NCBI RefSeq assembly: GCF_036345995.1
Contig: NZ_CP107796.1
Span: 4,092,001-4,156,000 of the forward strand
DNA: 64,000 nt
Source: Streptomyces sp. NBC_00557
GTDB lineage: Bacteria > Actinomycetota > Actinomycetes > Streptomycetales > Streptomycetaceae
Reading direction: 5' to 3'
The notes under the pieces were generated by a model. It did not search any database. It was not told where the DNA came from and was given only the letters and a program-made list of their open reading frames with translations. Positions within the stretch are counted from its first letter, which is position 1. Each line of letters opens with the position of its first letter. Made by a program: the position numbers and the translations under genes. Shown here piece by piece: positions 55,568 through 64,000 of this stretch.

Positions 55568-56680
55568 CTATCTGTCGTCCGGCGTCCGCGGCGGACTGAC
55601 CGTCGTGCGCGGCGGACGGCGCTGCGAGGAGGTGCGCACGATCAGTTCCGTCGGTATCACCTGCTCGACCGGCTGGTCCGACTCCACGCCCTCGATGGCG
55701 TCGATGAGGAGCTGGACCACCGCGGTGCCGATCCGGCGCGGCTTGAGGGAGAGCGTCGTGATGGGCGGCTCGGTGCTGGCGTACACCATGGACTCGCTGC
55801 AGCAGACGAGCAGCAGGTCCTCGGGGACGCGCAGGCCGTAGCGGCGGGCGGCGGCCAGCAGGTCGGTGCCGTTGGGGTCGAACAGCCCGTAGACCGCGTC
55901 GGGCCGGTCGGGGCGGGCGAGCAGCCGGTCGGCGGCGACGGCGCCCGCGCACGGGTCGTGGGCCGGGTAGGCCTCGTAGACCGGGTCCTGGCCGACCCGC
56001 TCGCACCAGTGCAGGTAGGCGGTGGTGGACAGGTGGGTGTACGTGTCCGTCGTGGTGCCGGTGAGCAGGCCGATACGGCGGGCGCCGGCGTCGGCGAGGT
56101 GGTCGAGGATGCCGAGGACGGCGGCCTCGTGGTCGTTGTCGACCCAGGCGGTGACCGGCAGGGTGCCGGCCGGGCGGCCGTCGGAGACGACGGGCAGGCC
56201 CTGCCGGACGAGCTCGGTCACCACGGGGTCGTGGTCGGAGGGGTCGATGACGACGGTGCCGTCGAGCGCGACGTTGGACCACACGTCGTGGCGGGAGGTC
56301 GCGGGCAGGATCACCAGGGCGTAGCCGCGGGCGAGCGCGGCCGAGGTGGCGGCGCGTGCCATCTCGGCGAAGTACGCGAACTCCGTGAAGGTGAAAGGTT
56401 CATCCCCGTACGTCGTCACGGTCAGGCCGATCAGACCCGACTTGCCGGTACGGAGGGTGCGGGCGGCCGCCGAGGGGCGGTATCCCAGCCGGTCGGCGAC
56501 CTCACGGACGTGGCGCCGGGTGGCATCCGGGAGCCGGCCCTTGCCGTTGAGGGCGTCGGAGACGGTCGTGATGGAGACTCCGGCGGCGGCGGCCACGTCT
56601 CTGATGCCCGCCCGGCCCGGCCGGCTGCCTCGACGTGAGGTTTCCGCGCGGCTCACCTGGTGCTTCCCTGCTGCTGTCAT
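55568..56680 (-). CDS. LacI-family transcriptional regulator
   Basis: 370 residues from ATG 56680, with no strong ribosome site. The helix-turn-helix at about 26-72 reads AGIRDVAAAAGVSITTVSDA, NGKGRLPDATRRHVREVADR and LGYRPSAAARTLRTG. A periplasmic-sugar-binding effector domain follows (IGLTVTTYGDEPFTFTEFAY, RRIGLLTGTTTDTYTHLSTT, RPDAVYGLFDPNGTDLLAAA). No sugar transporter is adjacent. It is divergent from hisC, as in other Streptomyces. Confidence 0.88.
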   Translation of the reverse strand: MTAAGKHQVSRAETSRRGSRPGRAGIRDVAAAAGVSITTVSDALNGKGRLPDATRRHVREVADRLGYRPSAAARTLRTGKSGLIGLTVTTYGDEPFTFTEFAYFAEMARAATSAALARGYALVILPATSRHDVWSNVALDGTVVIDPSDHDPVVTELVRQGLPVVSDGRPAGTLPVTAWVDNDHEAAVLGILDHLADAGARRIGLLTGTTTDTYTHLSTTAYLHWCERVGQDPVYEAYPAHDPCAGAVAADRLLARPDRPDAVYGLFDPNGTDLLAAARRYGLRVPEDLLLVCCSESMVYASTEPPITTLSLKPRRIGTAVVQLLIDAIEGVESDQPVEQVIPTELIVRTSSQRRPPRTTVSPPRTPDDR

Positions 56681-57110
56681 GGCGAGCCGATAGTAGGGCT
56701 CATGCGGTGGGGTAGTGCGGACGCATATGCACGCGTTGACAGGCACGTTTCTGCAAGGTCGCGAGGCGCTAACTACCTTAGAAACAAAGCCAGTTGAACG
56801 ATCCTTCGGCAAGACGTGTCGTGGTGGCGCGTATGGACCTGCCAAGTGCCCGATGTTTCGAAGAGGTCTCAACTCACCTGCACGAGGGATGCGCGCTACG
56901 GCGCGAGCCACCGGCGCGTAGATATATGTACGGCGCGCCCCCTGAAACGTACGCCTTCGTACGGCGATGCCCCGGGATGGGCCGGGACCGGGCCGGGTCG
57001 CGCATCGGAGGCCGGCGACCTGTACGCACCGGGGCCGAATCCTCATAAGGTGAGGAGTATTGGAAGCCGGCGGCGTCGACGGTCCGCCGGTGGTCGCGAG
57101 GAGGACTGCG
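56681..57110. promoter_or_regulatory. Divergent region between the LacI-type gene and hisC
   Basis: About 430 bp with no gene I can support. It should hold two opposing promoters. The hisC ribosome site GAGGAGGACTGCG is at its right end. I see no strong palindrome fitting a LacI operator. Confidence 0.45.
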
Positions 57111-58190
57111 GTGAGCGAGACGAGCCCCAAGCTGCGCGCCGAGCTGGAGGGTATCCCCACCTACAAGCCGGGCAAGCCGGCCGCGGCCGGCGGACCGGTC
57201 GCCTACAAGCTGTCCTCCAACGAGAACCCCTATCCGCCGCTGCCCGGCGTCATGGAGACCGTGACCGCGGCGGCCTGCAACTTCAACCGTTACCCGGACA
57301 TGGCGTGCACCGGGCTGATGGAGGAGCTGTCGGATCGCTTCGGCGTCCCCGTCTCCCACCTGGCCACCGGCACCGGCTCGGTGGGCGTCGCCCAGCAGCT
57401 CCTCCAGGCCACCAGCGGTCCCGGCGACGAGGTGATCTACGCCTGGCGGTCCTTCGAGGCGTACCCGATCATCACGCAGATCAGCGGCGCCCGGTCGGTG
57501 CAGGTGCCGCTCACGTCCGGCGATGTGCACGACCTGGACGCCATGGGGGACGCGATCACCGACCGGACGCGTCTGATCTTCGTCTGCAACCCCAACAACC
57601 CGACCGGCACGGTGGTGCGGCGGGCCGAGCTGGAGCGTTTCCTCGACCGGGTGCCCGGCGACGTCCTGGTGGTGCTGGACGAGGCCTACCGTGAGTTCAT
57701 CCGCGACCCCGAGGTGCCCGACGGCGTGGAGCTCTACCGCAACCGGCGCAACGTCTGCGTCCTGCGTACGTTCTCCAAGGCCTACGGGCTCGCCGGGCTG
57801 CGCGTCGGATTCGCGATCGCCCATGAGCCGGTCGCGGCGGCACTGCGCAAGACGGCGGTGCCGTTCGGTGTCAGCCAGCTCGCCCAGGAAGCGGCGATCG
57901 CCTCGCTGCGGGCCGAGGACGAGCTGCTCGGCCGCGTCGGTTCGCTGGTGTGCGAGCGCACGCGCGTGGTCGACGCGCTGCGCGCCCAGGGCTGGACGGT
58001 GCCCGAGACGCAGGCGAACTTCGTGTGGCTGCGGCTGGGGGAGAGCACGCTCGCGTTCGCTCAGGCCTGTGAGCAGCACGGTGTGGTGGTCCGGCCGTTC
58101 CCGGGCGAGGGTGTGCGGGTGACGGTCGGCGAGACCGAGGCGAACGACATCTTCCTGAAGGTGGCGGAGGCCTTCCGCAAGGAGCTGTAG
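57111..58190 (+). CDS. hisC: Histidinol-phosphate aminotransferase
   Basis: 359 residues from GTG 57111, with GAGGAGG upstream. It is a class I/II PLP aminotransferase with [15 protein letters not shown], the [13 protein letters not shown] loop, [26 protein letters not shown], the PLP-lysine [15 protein letters not shown], and the C-terminal [13 protein letters not shown]. It converts imidazole-acetol phosphate to histidinol phosphate in histidine synthesis. It is outside any his operon, so it may be a second copy or act on aromatic amino acids. Confidence 0.9.
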   Translation: MSETSPKLRAELEGIPTYKPGKPAAAGGPVAYKLSSNENPYPPLPGVMETVTAAACNFNRYPDMACTGLMEELSDRFGVPVSHLATGTGSVGVAQQLLQATSGPGDEVIYAWRSFEAYPIITQISGARSVQVPLTSGDVHDLDAMGDAITDRTRLIFVCNPNNPTGTVVRRAELERFLDRVPGDVLVVLDEAYREFIRDPEVPDGVELYRNRRNVCVLRTFSKAYGLAGLRVGFAIAHEPVAAALRKTAVPFGVSQLAQEAAIASLRAEDELLGRVGSLVCERTRVVDALRAQGWTVPETQANFVWLRLGESTLAFAQACEQHGVVVRPFPGEGVRVTVGETEANDIFLKVAEAFRKEL

Positions 58191-58203
58191 CCCGGGGTGG
58201 GCC

Positions 58204-58608
58204 CTACTCGTCGATCAGTTCCACTCGGATGGGGTCGCCGTCTCGTACGGTCGCCAGCGCGCGGGCGTCCCCGTCCAGGCTTCCGAGGACGTTGCACGGG
58301 CTCGCGAGGCGGCACTCTCCCTCAAACTCCGTTCGGGGAGAGTCCCAGCCTCGCGAGATCGGCGTCGGCCCATAGGGGAGGGCGAGCGCGTCGCCGTCCG
58401 TCCAGAAGGCCACGGTGCCCGGCTCCACGACCTGCTGGGCGTCCGTTTCACGTGAAACAGAGACTCCTGTGTCGAAATAGACCTCCTCGCCCCATGTGCA
58501 GGCGCTGGAGGTGAGTGGCAGTGCCTTGGCGAGGGCTTGAGCGGTCGGGCTGTCTGCGTCGAGGGTCGCGGTGATGTTGCCCGCGGGCCAGGAGATGCGG
58601 ATCTGCAT
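58204..58608 (-). CDS. Cyclophilin-like-fold protein (DUF3830/DUF369 type)
   Basis: 134 residues from ATG 58608; the ribosome site is poor and TTG 58617 is possible. It reads as a compact beta-barrel: MQIRISWPAGNITATLDADS, LPLTSSACTWGEEVYFDTGV, EPGTVAFWTDGDALALPYGP and SPCNVLGSLDGDARALATVR are typical of bacterial cyclophilin-like proteins without known activity. A parS site is read as VSRET within the barrel. It converges with hisC, 13 bp away. Confidence 0.8.
   Translation of the reverse strand: MQIRISWPAGNITATLDADSPTAQALAKALPLTSSACTWGEEVYFDTGVSVSRETDAQQVVEPGTVAFWTDGDALALPYGPTPISRGWDSPRTEFEGECRLASPCNVLGSLDGDARALATVRDGDPIRVELIDE
58445..58458. other. parS: parS, ParB-binding site (perfect)
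   Basis: GTTTCACGTGAAAC inside the cyclophilin-like gene, translated as Val-Ser-Arg-Glu-Thr. Confidence 0.95.
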
Positions 58609-58701
58609 GGCGCGCAATTCAACAAGATGTTGAAGTCGCTGCCAAGGTCTTGACGCGGAGGCGAAGGGGGACCCCCCGTCCCTTGCCGAAAATCAGTGCG
58701 T

Positions 58702-58733
58702 CATAATAGCTTGTGAATGTGAACGCGTTCACA
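58702..58733 (+). promoter_or_regulatory. cydA promoter with Rex operator
   Basis: A -10-like CATAAT (58702-58707) is followed by TTGTGAA (58711-58717) and the palindrome TGTGAACGCGTTCACA (58718-58733). The latter matches the operator of Rex, the NADH/NAD+ sensing repressor that controls cytochrome bd genes in Streptomyces. It lies about 80 bp upstream of the cydA start. Confidence 0.88.
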
Positions 58734-58815
58734 AGCGCGTCCCGATTGCCTCGTATGTGCGTGACAAACGGGGCAAACCGCCGCTGTACCACGGCGTAGT
58801 AAGGAGAGTGACGAC

Positions 58816-60324
58816 GTGGACCTGGCTCTGGCGCCGGAGACACTGGCGCGCTGGCAGTTCGGCATCACCACCGTCTACCACTTCCTGTTCGTTCCGCTGA
58901 CCATCTCCCTGGCCGCCCTCACAGCCGGGCTCCAGACGGCCTGGGTGCGCACGGAGAAGGAGAAGTACCTCAGGGCGACGAAGTTCTGGGGCAAGCTCTT
59001 CCTGATCAACATCGCGATGGGCGTGGTCACGGGCATCGTGCAGGAGTTCCAGTTCGGCATGAACTGGTCCGCCTACTCGCGGTTCGTCGGTGACATCTTC
59101 GGTGCGCCGCTCGCCTTCGAGGCGCTGATCGCGTTCTTCTTCGAGTCGACCTTCATCGGCCTGTGGATCTTCGGCTGGGACAAGCTGCCCAAGAAGATCC
59201 ACCTGGCCTGCATCTGGATGGTCTCCCTCGGCACGATCCTTTCGGCCTACTTCATCCTCGCGGCCAACTCCTGGATGCAGCACCCGGTCGGCTACAAGAT
59301 CGACAAGGCGAAGAACCGGGCGGAACTGACCGACTTCTGGGCCGTACTCACCCAGAACACCGCCCTCAGCCAGGCCTTCCACACCCTGTCCGCGGCCTTC
59401 CTGACCGGCGGCGCCTTCATGGTGGGCATCGCCGCCTACCACCTGGCCCGCAAGAAGCACATCCGTGAGATGAAGACCTCGCTGCGACTGGGCCTGGTCA
59501 CCCTGGTCATCGCCGGCCTGCTCACCGCGGTCAGCGGCGACACCCTCGGCAAGGTCATGTTCAAGCAGCAGCCGATGAAGATGGCGGCTGCCGAGGCGCT
59601 CTGGGACGGCCAGAAGCCGGCGCCCTTCTCAATCTTCGCCTACGGCGATGTGGAGAAGGGCCACAACACCGTCGCGGTCGAGATACCGGGCCTGCTCTCC
59701 TTCCTGGCCGACGACGACTTCACCTCGTACGTCCCCGGCATCAACGACGTCAACAAGGCCGAGCAGCAGAAGTTCGGCCCGGGGGACTACCGGCCCAACA
59801 TCCCGGTCGCCTTCTGGGGCTTCCGCTGGATGATCGGCTTCGGCATGGCCTCCTTCGCCATCGGTCTGGCGGGACTGTGGCTGACCCGCAAGAGGTTCAT
59901 GCTCCCGCAGCATCTGCGGGTCGGTGAGGACGAGGTGCCGCACCTGGTGCTGTTCAAGAACAAGGCGCTCGGCTCGAAGCTCACGCCCTGGTACTGGCGC
60001 ATCGCGACCTGGACCCTGGCCTTCCCGCTGATCGCCAACTCCTGGGGCTGGATCTTCACCGAGACGGGCCGCCAGCCCTGGGTGGTGTACGGCGTCCTGC
60101 GCACCCGCGACGCGGTCTCCCCCGGTGTCTCCCAGGGCGAGGTCCTCACCTCGGTGATCACTTTCACGGCGCTGTACGCGATCCTCGCCGTGGTCGAGGT
60201 CAAGCTGCTCGTGAAGTACGTCAAGGCCGGCCCGCCCGAGCTGACCGAGGACGACCTCAACCCACCCACGAAGATCGGCGGCGAGACCCGTGACGCCGAC
60301 AAGCCGATGGCCTTCTCGTACTAG
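58816..60324 (+). CDS. cydA: Cytochrome bd oxidase subunit I
   Basis: 502 residues from GTG 58816, behind AAGGAG. Multi-pass membrane quinol oxidase subunit. RWQFGITTVYHFLFVPLTIS carries the haem-ligand histidine of helix I. FVGDIFGAPLAFEALIAFFF, KMAAAEALWDG and the family hallmark GWIFTETGRQPWVVYG are also present. The Q-loop is of the short type. It oxidises menaquinol and reduces oxygen at the cytoplasmic membrane and is used when oxygen is low. It heads the cydA-cydB-cydCD operon. Confidence 0.97.
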   Translation: MDLALAPETLARWQFGITTVYHFLFVPLTISLAALTAGLQTAWVRTEKEKYLRATKFWGKLFLINIAMGVVTGIVQEFQFGMNWSAYSRFVGDIFGAPLAFEALIAFFFESTFIGLWIFGWDKLPKKIHLACIWMVSLGTILSAYFILAANSWMQHPVGYKIDKAKNRAELTDFWAVLTQNTALSQAFHTLSAAFLTGGAFMVGIAAYHLARKKHIREMKTSLRLGLVTLVIAGLLTAVSGDTLGKVMFKQQPMKMAAAEALWDGQKPAPFSIFAYGDVEKGHNTVAVEIPGLLSFLADDDFTSYVPGINDVNKAEQQKFGPGDYRPNIPVAFWGFRWMIGFGMASFAIGLAGLWLTRKRFMLPQHLRVGEDEVPHLVLFKNKALGSKLTPWYWRIATWTLAFPLIANSWGWIFTETGRQPWVVYGVLRTRDAVSPGVSQGEVLTSVITFTALYAILAVVEVKLLVKYVKAGPPELTEDDLNPPTKIGGETRDADKPMAFSY

Positions 60325-60339
60325 GCCGGGGGAACAGTC

Positions 60340-61359
60340 ATGCACCTTCACGACGTCTGGTTCGTTCTCATCGCCGTCCTGTGGACCGGCTACTTCTTCC
60401 TGGAGGGGTTCGACTTCGGGGTCGGCATCCTCACCAAGCTGCTGGCACGCAACCGCGTGGAGCGGCGGGTGCTGATCAACACGATCGGACCCGTCTGGGA
60501 CGGCAACGAGGTCTGGCTGCTCACCGCGGGCGGCGCGACCTTCGCCGCGTTCCCCGAGTGGTACGCCACCCTGTTCTCCGGCTTCTACCTGCCGCTGCTG
60601 ATCATCCTGGTCTGCCTGATCGTCCGGGGCGTCGCGTTCGAGTACCGGGCGAAGCGACCCGAGGAGACCTGGCAGCGCAACTGGGAGACGGCTATCTTCT
60701 GGACCTCGCTGATCCCGGCGTTCCTGTGGGGCGTGGCCTTCGGAAACATCGTGCGGGGCGTGAAGATCGACCAGCACTTCGAGTACGTCGGCAGCGTCTG
60801 GGACCTGCTCAACCCGTACGCGCTGCTCGGCGGTGTGGTGACGCTCACGCTGTTCACCTTCCACGGAGCGGTCTTCACTGCACTCAAGACCGTGGGGGAC
60901 ATCCGAGGGCGGGCACGGCAGCTGGCCCTGCGGGTCGGCCTCGTCACGGCTGTCGTGGCGCTCGGCTTCCTGCTGTGGACGCAGGCCGACCACGGCGACG
61001 GCAAGAGCCTGGTGGCCCTGGTCGTGGCGGTCGCCGCGCTGGTGGCCGCGCTGGTGGCCAACCAGTTCGGGCGTGAGGGATGGGCGTTCACGCTGTCCGG
61101 CGTCACCATCGTGGCCGCCGTGGCGATGCTCTTCCTGTCGCTCTTCCCGAACGTCATGCCGTCCACGCTCAACGGTGACTGGAGCCTGACGGTCACCAAC
61201 GCCTCGTCGAGCCCCTACACCCTGAAGATCATGACCTGGCTGGCGGCCATCGCCACGCCTCTCGTGCTGCTCTATCAGGGCTGGACCTACTGGGTCTTCC
61301 GCAAGCGGATCGGTACGCAGCACATCGCTCCCGATGCTGCGGCCGGCGCCGCGCACTGA
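60340..61359 (+). CDS. cydB: Cytochrome bd oxidase subunit II
   Basis: 339 residues from ATG 60340, 15 bp after cydA. Eight to nine membrane helices; FFLEGFDFGVGILTKLLARN, GPVWDGNEVWLLTAGGATFA, FPEWYATLFSGFYLPLLIIL, and FGNIVRGVKIDQ are CydB signatures. It pairs with CydA in the membrane. Confidence 0.97.
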   Translation: MHLHDVWFVLIAVLWTGYFFLEGFDFGVGILTKLLARNRVERRVLINTIGPVWDGNEVWLLTAGGATFAAFPEWYATLFSGFYLPLLIILVCLIVRGVAFEYRAKRPEETWQRNWETAIFWTSLIPAFLWGVAFGNIVRGVKIDQHFEYVGSVWDLLNPYALLGGVVTLTLFTFHGAVFTALKTVGDIRGRARQLALRVGLVTAVVALGFLLWTQADHGDGKSLVALVVAVAALVAALVANQFGREGWAFTLSGVTIVAAVAMLFLSLFPNVMPSTLNGDWSLTVTNASSSPYTLKIMTWLAAIATPLVLLYQGWTYWVFRKRIGTQHIAPDAAAGAAH

Positions 61360-61375
61360 GTCCGCCGAGGGGTGT

Positions 61376-61389
61376 GTTTCACGTGAAAC
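61376..61389. other. parS: parS, ParB-binding site (perfect), in a longer palindrome
   Basis: GTTTCACGTGAAAC between cydB and cydCD. The palindrome extends to 13-base arms (GGGTGTGTTTCAC and its complement, 61370-61395) with no loop. Confidence 0.95.
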
Positions 61390-61412
61390 ACACCCTCTGG
61401 ACCGAAGGGCAC

Positions 61413-61426
61413 GTTTCACGTGAAAC
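61413..61426. other. parS: parS, ParB-binding site (perfect), overlapping the cydCD start codon
   Basis: GTTTCACGTGAAAC; its GTG (61420-61422) is the likely start codon of cydCD. It lies 37 bp from the preceding parS. Confidence 0.95.
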
Positions 61427-64000
61427 CGATCGATCCACGTCTGCTGAAGTACGCCCGTGCCACCCGCCTCTTCCTGGTGGCGGTCGTCGGCCTGGGGGTC
61501 GTCGGTGCGGGGCTGGTGATCGCCCAGGCGATGCTCATCGCCGAGGTCGTCGTCGGAGCGTTCCAGCACGGGCAGTCCGTCGCCGAACTGCGCACGCCGC
61601 TGCTGCTGTTGGCGGCCGTGGCCGTGGGACGGTCGGTCGTCGCATGGCTCACCGAACTCGCCGCCCACCGGGCGAGCGCGGCGGTGAAGTCCGAACTGCG
61701 AGGGCGGCTCCTGGACCGTGCGGCAGCTCTCGGTCCCGAGTGGCTGGCCGGGCAGCGCACCGGTTCGCTGGTCACACTCGCGACGCGCGGAGTCGACGCT
61801 CTCGACGACTACTTCGCGCGTTACCTGCCCCAGTTGGGGCTTGCGGTGGTCGTGCCGGTGGCGGTGCTGGCGCGGATCGTCACCGAGGACTGGGTGTCGG
61901 CGGCGATCATCGTCGGCACTCTGCCTCTCATCCCGCTGTTCATGATGCTGATCGGCTGGGCCACCCAGTCCCGGATGGACCGTCAGTGGCGGTTGCTCTC
62001 CCGGCTGTCCGGGCACTTCCTGGACGTCGTCGCCGGACTGCCCACGCTGAAGGTGTTCGGCCGGGCCAAGGCCCAGGCGGAGTCCATTCGCCGGATCACC
62101 GGTGAATACCGCCAGGCCACGATGCGGACCCTGCGGATCGCCTTTCTCTCCTCCTTCGCGCTGGAGCTGCTCGCCACCCTCTCGGTCGCGCTGGTCGCCG
62201 TGACCATCGGTATGCGGCTGGTGCACGGCGACATGGATCTGTCCATCGGTCTGGTGATCCTGGTGCTGGCGCCCGAGGCGTACCTTCCGCTGCGGCAGGT
62301 CGGCGCCCAGTACCACGCGGCGGCCGAGGGGCTTGCCGCGGCGGAGGAGATCTTCACGGTGCTGCAGACACCGGCCCCGGAGCCGGGTACCGGTGCGGTG
62401 CCTTCCGGTGCGGTGGTCTTCGACGGGGTCACCGTGCGCTACTCCGGCCGTTCCGTTGATGCCGTGACGGACGTCTCGTTCGCCGTAGAACCCGGTGAGA
62501 CGGTGGCCTTGGTGGGAACGAGCGGGGCGGGCAAGTCGACGCTGCTGAACGTGCTGCTGGGCTTCGTCCGGCCGGCACAGGGCCGGGTGCGGGTCGGGGG
62601 AGCCGATCTCGCGGACCTCGATATGACGGAGTGGCGGTCGCGGATCGCCTGGGTGCCGCAGCGGCCGCATCTGTACGCCGGAACCGTCGCGGAGAACGTA
62701 CGGCTGGCCCGGCCCGACGCGGACGACAGCGCCGTGCGGCAGGCGCTGCGCGACGCGGGGGCGCTGGAGTTCGTGGACGCGTTGCCCGAGGGCGCCGAGA
62801 CGGTGCTCGGGGAGGACGGGGCCGGGTTGTCGGCGGGTCAGCGGCAGCGGCTGGCTCTTGCGCGGGCCTTTCTCGCCGACCGGCCCGTGCTGCTGCTGGA
62901 TGAGCCGACGGCGGGGCTCGACGGCGAGACCGAGGCGGAGGTCGTGGCGGCGGTCCGGCGGCTCGCGGTGGGCCGAACGGTGCTGCTGGTGGTGCACCGG
63001 CCGGCGCTGCTGGAGGTTGCGGACCGGGTGGTGCGGCTGGAGGCTGCGGACCGGGCGGTGCGGCGGGAGGGTGCGGGGCTGACGACCGACCGGGCCGACG
63101 GCGAGCGCTCCGGCGGGCTCCGTGGGATGGGTGCCCGGCCCCGCCCTGCCGAGAACCGACTGGGTGGGCTGGACGGCGAAGCCCCGGACGGCCGGCCCGG
63201 TGGGCCGGACGACGGAACGCCCGGCCGCCGGACCGCTGGGCTGGGCAGCGGCTCCTCGGGCGGCTCCTCGGGCGGCTCCTCGGTGCGGTCGCGGCGGGTG
63301 CTTGCGCGGGTGCGGAGGCTCGCAGGACCGTGGCGGGGGCGGGTGCTGCTGGCCTTGCTGCTCGGCAGTCTCGCGTTGGGCAGTGCGATCGGGCTGATGG
63401 CGACCTCGGGGTGGCTCATCTCGCGGGCCTCGCAACAGCCTCCGGTGCTGTATCTGATGGTGGCGGTCACCGCGACGCGGGCTTTCGGCATCGGGCGGGC
63501 CGTGTTCCGGTACGCCGAGCGGCTGGTGTCCCACGACGCCGTGCTGCGGATGCTGGCCGACACCCGGGTCGCTGTCTACCGGCGGCTGGAGCGGCTCGCG
63601 CCCGCCGGACTGCGGACCGCCCGGCGCGGTGATCTGCTCACCCGGCTGGTCGCGGACGTCGACGATCTCCAGGACTACTGGCTGCGCTGGCTGCTGCCCG
63701 CGTCGGTCGCCGTCACCGTCTCCGCCGCCTCCGTCGGCTTCACGGCCTGGCTGCTGCCCGAGGCCGGCGCCGCCCTCGCGGCAGGCCTGGTGGCGGCCGG
63801 CGTCGGTGTCCCGCTCGTCACCGCGACCGCGGCCCAGCGGACCGAGCGACGGCTGGCCCCTGCCCGCGGCGCTCTCGCCACCCGGGTCACCGACCTGCTC
63901 ACCGGCACCGCCGAGCTGGCCGTCGCCGGCGCGCTCCCCGCCCGTGCGGAGGCGGCCCGGCGCGCCGACGGCACCCTCACCCGGATCGCCTCGCGCGCCG
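61420..64000 (+). CDS. cydCD: CydDC-type ABC exporter, fused CydC/CydD (partial at window end)
   Basis: At least 860 residues from GTG 61420; the reading frame has no stop before the window ends. The first half has six membrane helices (LFLVAVVGLGVVGAGLVIAQ, then IGLVILVLAPEAYLPLRQVG) and an ATPase with Walker A GTSGAGKSTLL, signature LSAGQRQRLALARAFL and Walker B PVLLLDEPTAGLD. A hydrophilic Gly/Ser/Pro linker (about residues 550-625, with GSSGGSSGGSS) joins it to a second transporter half (LALLLGSLALGSAIGLMATS, HDAVLRMLADTRVAVYRRLE). The fused form exports reductant (cysteine/glutathione in E. coli) needed to assemble cytochrome bd. The start codon overlaps a parS site. Confidence 0.93.
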   Translation, partial: MKPIDPRLLKYARATRLFLVAVVGLGVVGAGLVIAQAMLIAEVVVGAFQHGQSVAELRTPLLLLAAVAVGRSVVAWLTELAAHRASAAVKSELRGRLLDRAAALGPEWLAGQRTGSLVTLATRGVDALDDYFARYLPQLGLAVVVPVAVLARIVTEDWVSAAIIVGTLPLIPLFMMLIGWATQSRMDRQWRLLSRLSGHFLDVVAGLPTLKVFGRAKAQAESIRRITGEYRQATMRTLRIAFLSSFALELLATLSVALVAVTIGMRLVHGDMDLSIGLVILVLAPEAYLPLRQVGAQYHAAAEGLAAAEEIFTVLQTPAPEPGTGAVPSGAVVFDGVTVRYSGRSVDAVTDVSFAVEPGETVALVGTSGAGKSTLLNVLLGFVRPAQGRVRVGGADLADLDMTEWRSRIAWVPQRPHLYAGTVAENVRLARPDADDSAVRQALRDAGALEFVDALPEGAETVLGEDGAGLSAGQRQRLALARAFLADRPVLLLDEPTAGLDGETEAEVVAAVRRLAVGRTVLLVVHRPALLEVADRVVRLEAADRAVRREGAGLTTDRADGERSGGLRGMGARPRPAENRLGGLDGEAPDGRPGGPDDGTPGRRTAGLGSGSSGGSSGGSSVRSRRVLARVRRLAGPWRGRVLLALLLGSLALGSAIGLMATSGWLISRASQQPPVLYLMVAVTATRAFGIGRAVFRYAERLVSHDAVLRMLADTRVAVYRRLERLAPAGLRTARRGDLLTRLVADVDDLQDYWLRWLLPASVAVTVSAASVGFTAWLLPEAGAALAAGLVAAGVGVPLVTATAAQRTERRLAPARGALATRVTDLLTGTAELAVAGALPARAEAARRADGTLTRIASRA

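Noticed and set aside
59629..63534. A 1,301-codon open frame antisense to cydA-cydB-cydCD
   Set aside because: It is a shadow of high-GC coding on the other strand: low-complexity Gln/Arg/Pro/His composition, no domain, and complete overlap with well-recognised genes. The same applies to the long antisense frames at 3542-6181, 13867-15639 and 16898-19006.

Overview
The window is chromosomal DNA of a Streptomyces, from the core region close to the replication origin. The evidence is very high GC, the sporulation pair ssgR-ssgA, peptidoglycan genes of Streptomyces type (femX, a large class A penicillin-binding protein), a relaxed set of DnaA boxes and a dozen ParB sites (parS, GTTTCACGTGAAAC or one mismatch from it). 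The species cannot be fixed from what I can see.

Layout. 1-8.6 kb (minus strand): a cell-envelope/redox operon, DUF6049 secreted protein, MurJ flippase, pseudokinase, ECF sigma factor SigM, its anti-sigma factor, then trxB with its own SigR-type promoter. This matches the mycobacterial trxB2-sigM-mviN-pcnA block. 8.9-21.3 kb: CCA-adding enzyme, an MFS protein, a PadR regulator with inositol-phosphate synthase, a class A PBP, a GT87-like membrane protein, an alanine-racemase-fold protein and FemX. 21.6-23.3 kb: the rpsF-ssb-rpsR-rplI operon, followed by a MATE exporter and dnaB.

26.9-36.5 kb: the main accessory feature. A complete 9,564-bp Tn7-like transposon (tnsA-tnsB-tnsC-tniQ plus one cargo gene, an OLD-family ATPase/TOPRIM nuclease) sits 11 bp behind the dnaB stop codon. 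I could define both ends by hand: TGT...ACA termini, 20 of the first 30 bases shared between the inverted ends, repeated TGTC-core sites, and a 5-bp CCCCG target duplication. The right-hand duplication is the base of a perfect 12-bp hairpin that, in the empty site, would be the dnaB terminator. The insertion therefore parallels Tn7 at glmS, but with dnaB as the tagged gene. The large TniQ protein with several C-terminal helix-turn-helix segments is the likely target selector.

36.5-50.9 kb: serine hydrolase, MarR/GNAT pair with an MFS exporter, a haem-binding GlcG-like protein, a tandem GNAT, a decayed flavohaemoglobin-like pseudogene, Nudix, LysR, a holin-like/PtpA/cystathionine-lyase operon, cupin, a small membrane protein, ssgR, ssgA and a His-rich YibE/F protein. 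51-58.6 kb: TPP riboswitch with thiC, a membrane protein, a phosphoesterase, a LacI regulator, hisC and a cyclophilin-like protein. 58.7-64 kb: a Rex operator and cydA-cydB-cydCD (cytochrome bd oxidase and its exporter), running off the end.

The parS sites lie in coding sequence (read as Val-Ser-Arg-Glu-Thr), in terminator-like hairpins, at the start codon of cydCD, and, as a one-mismatch copy, inside the TPP riboswitch. No tRNA, rRNA or CRISPR array was seen.
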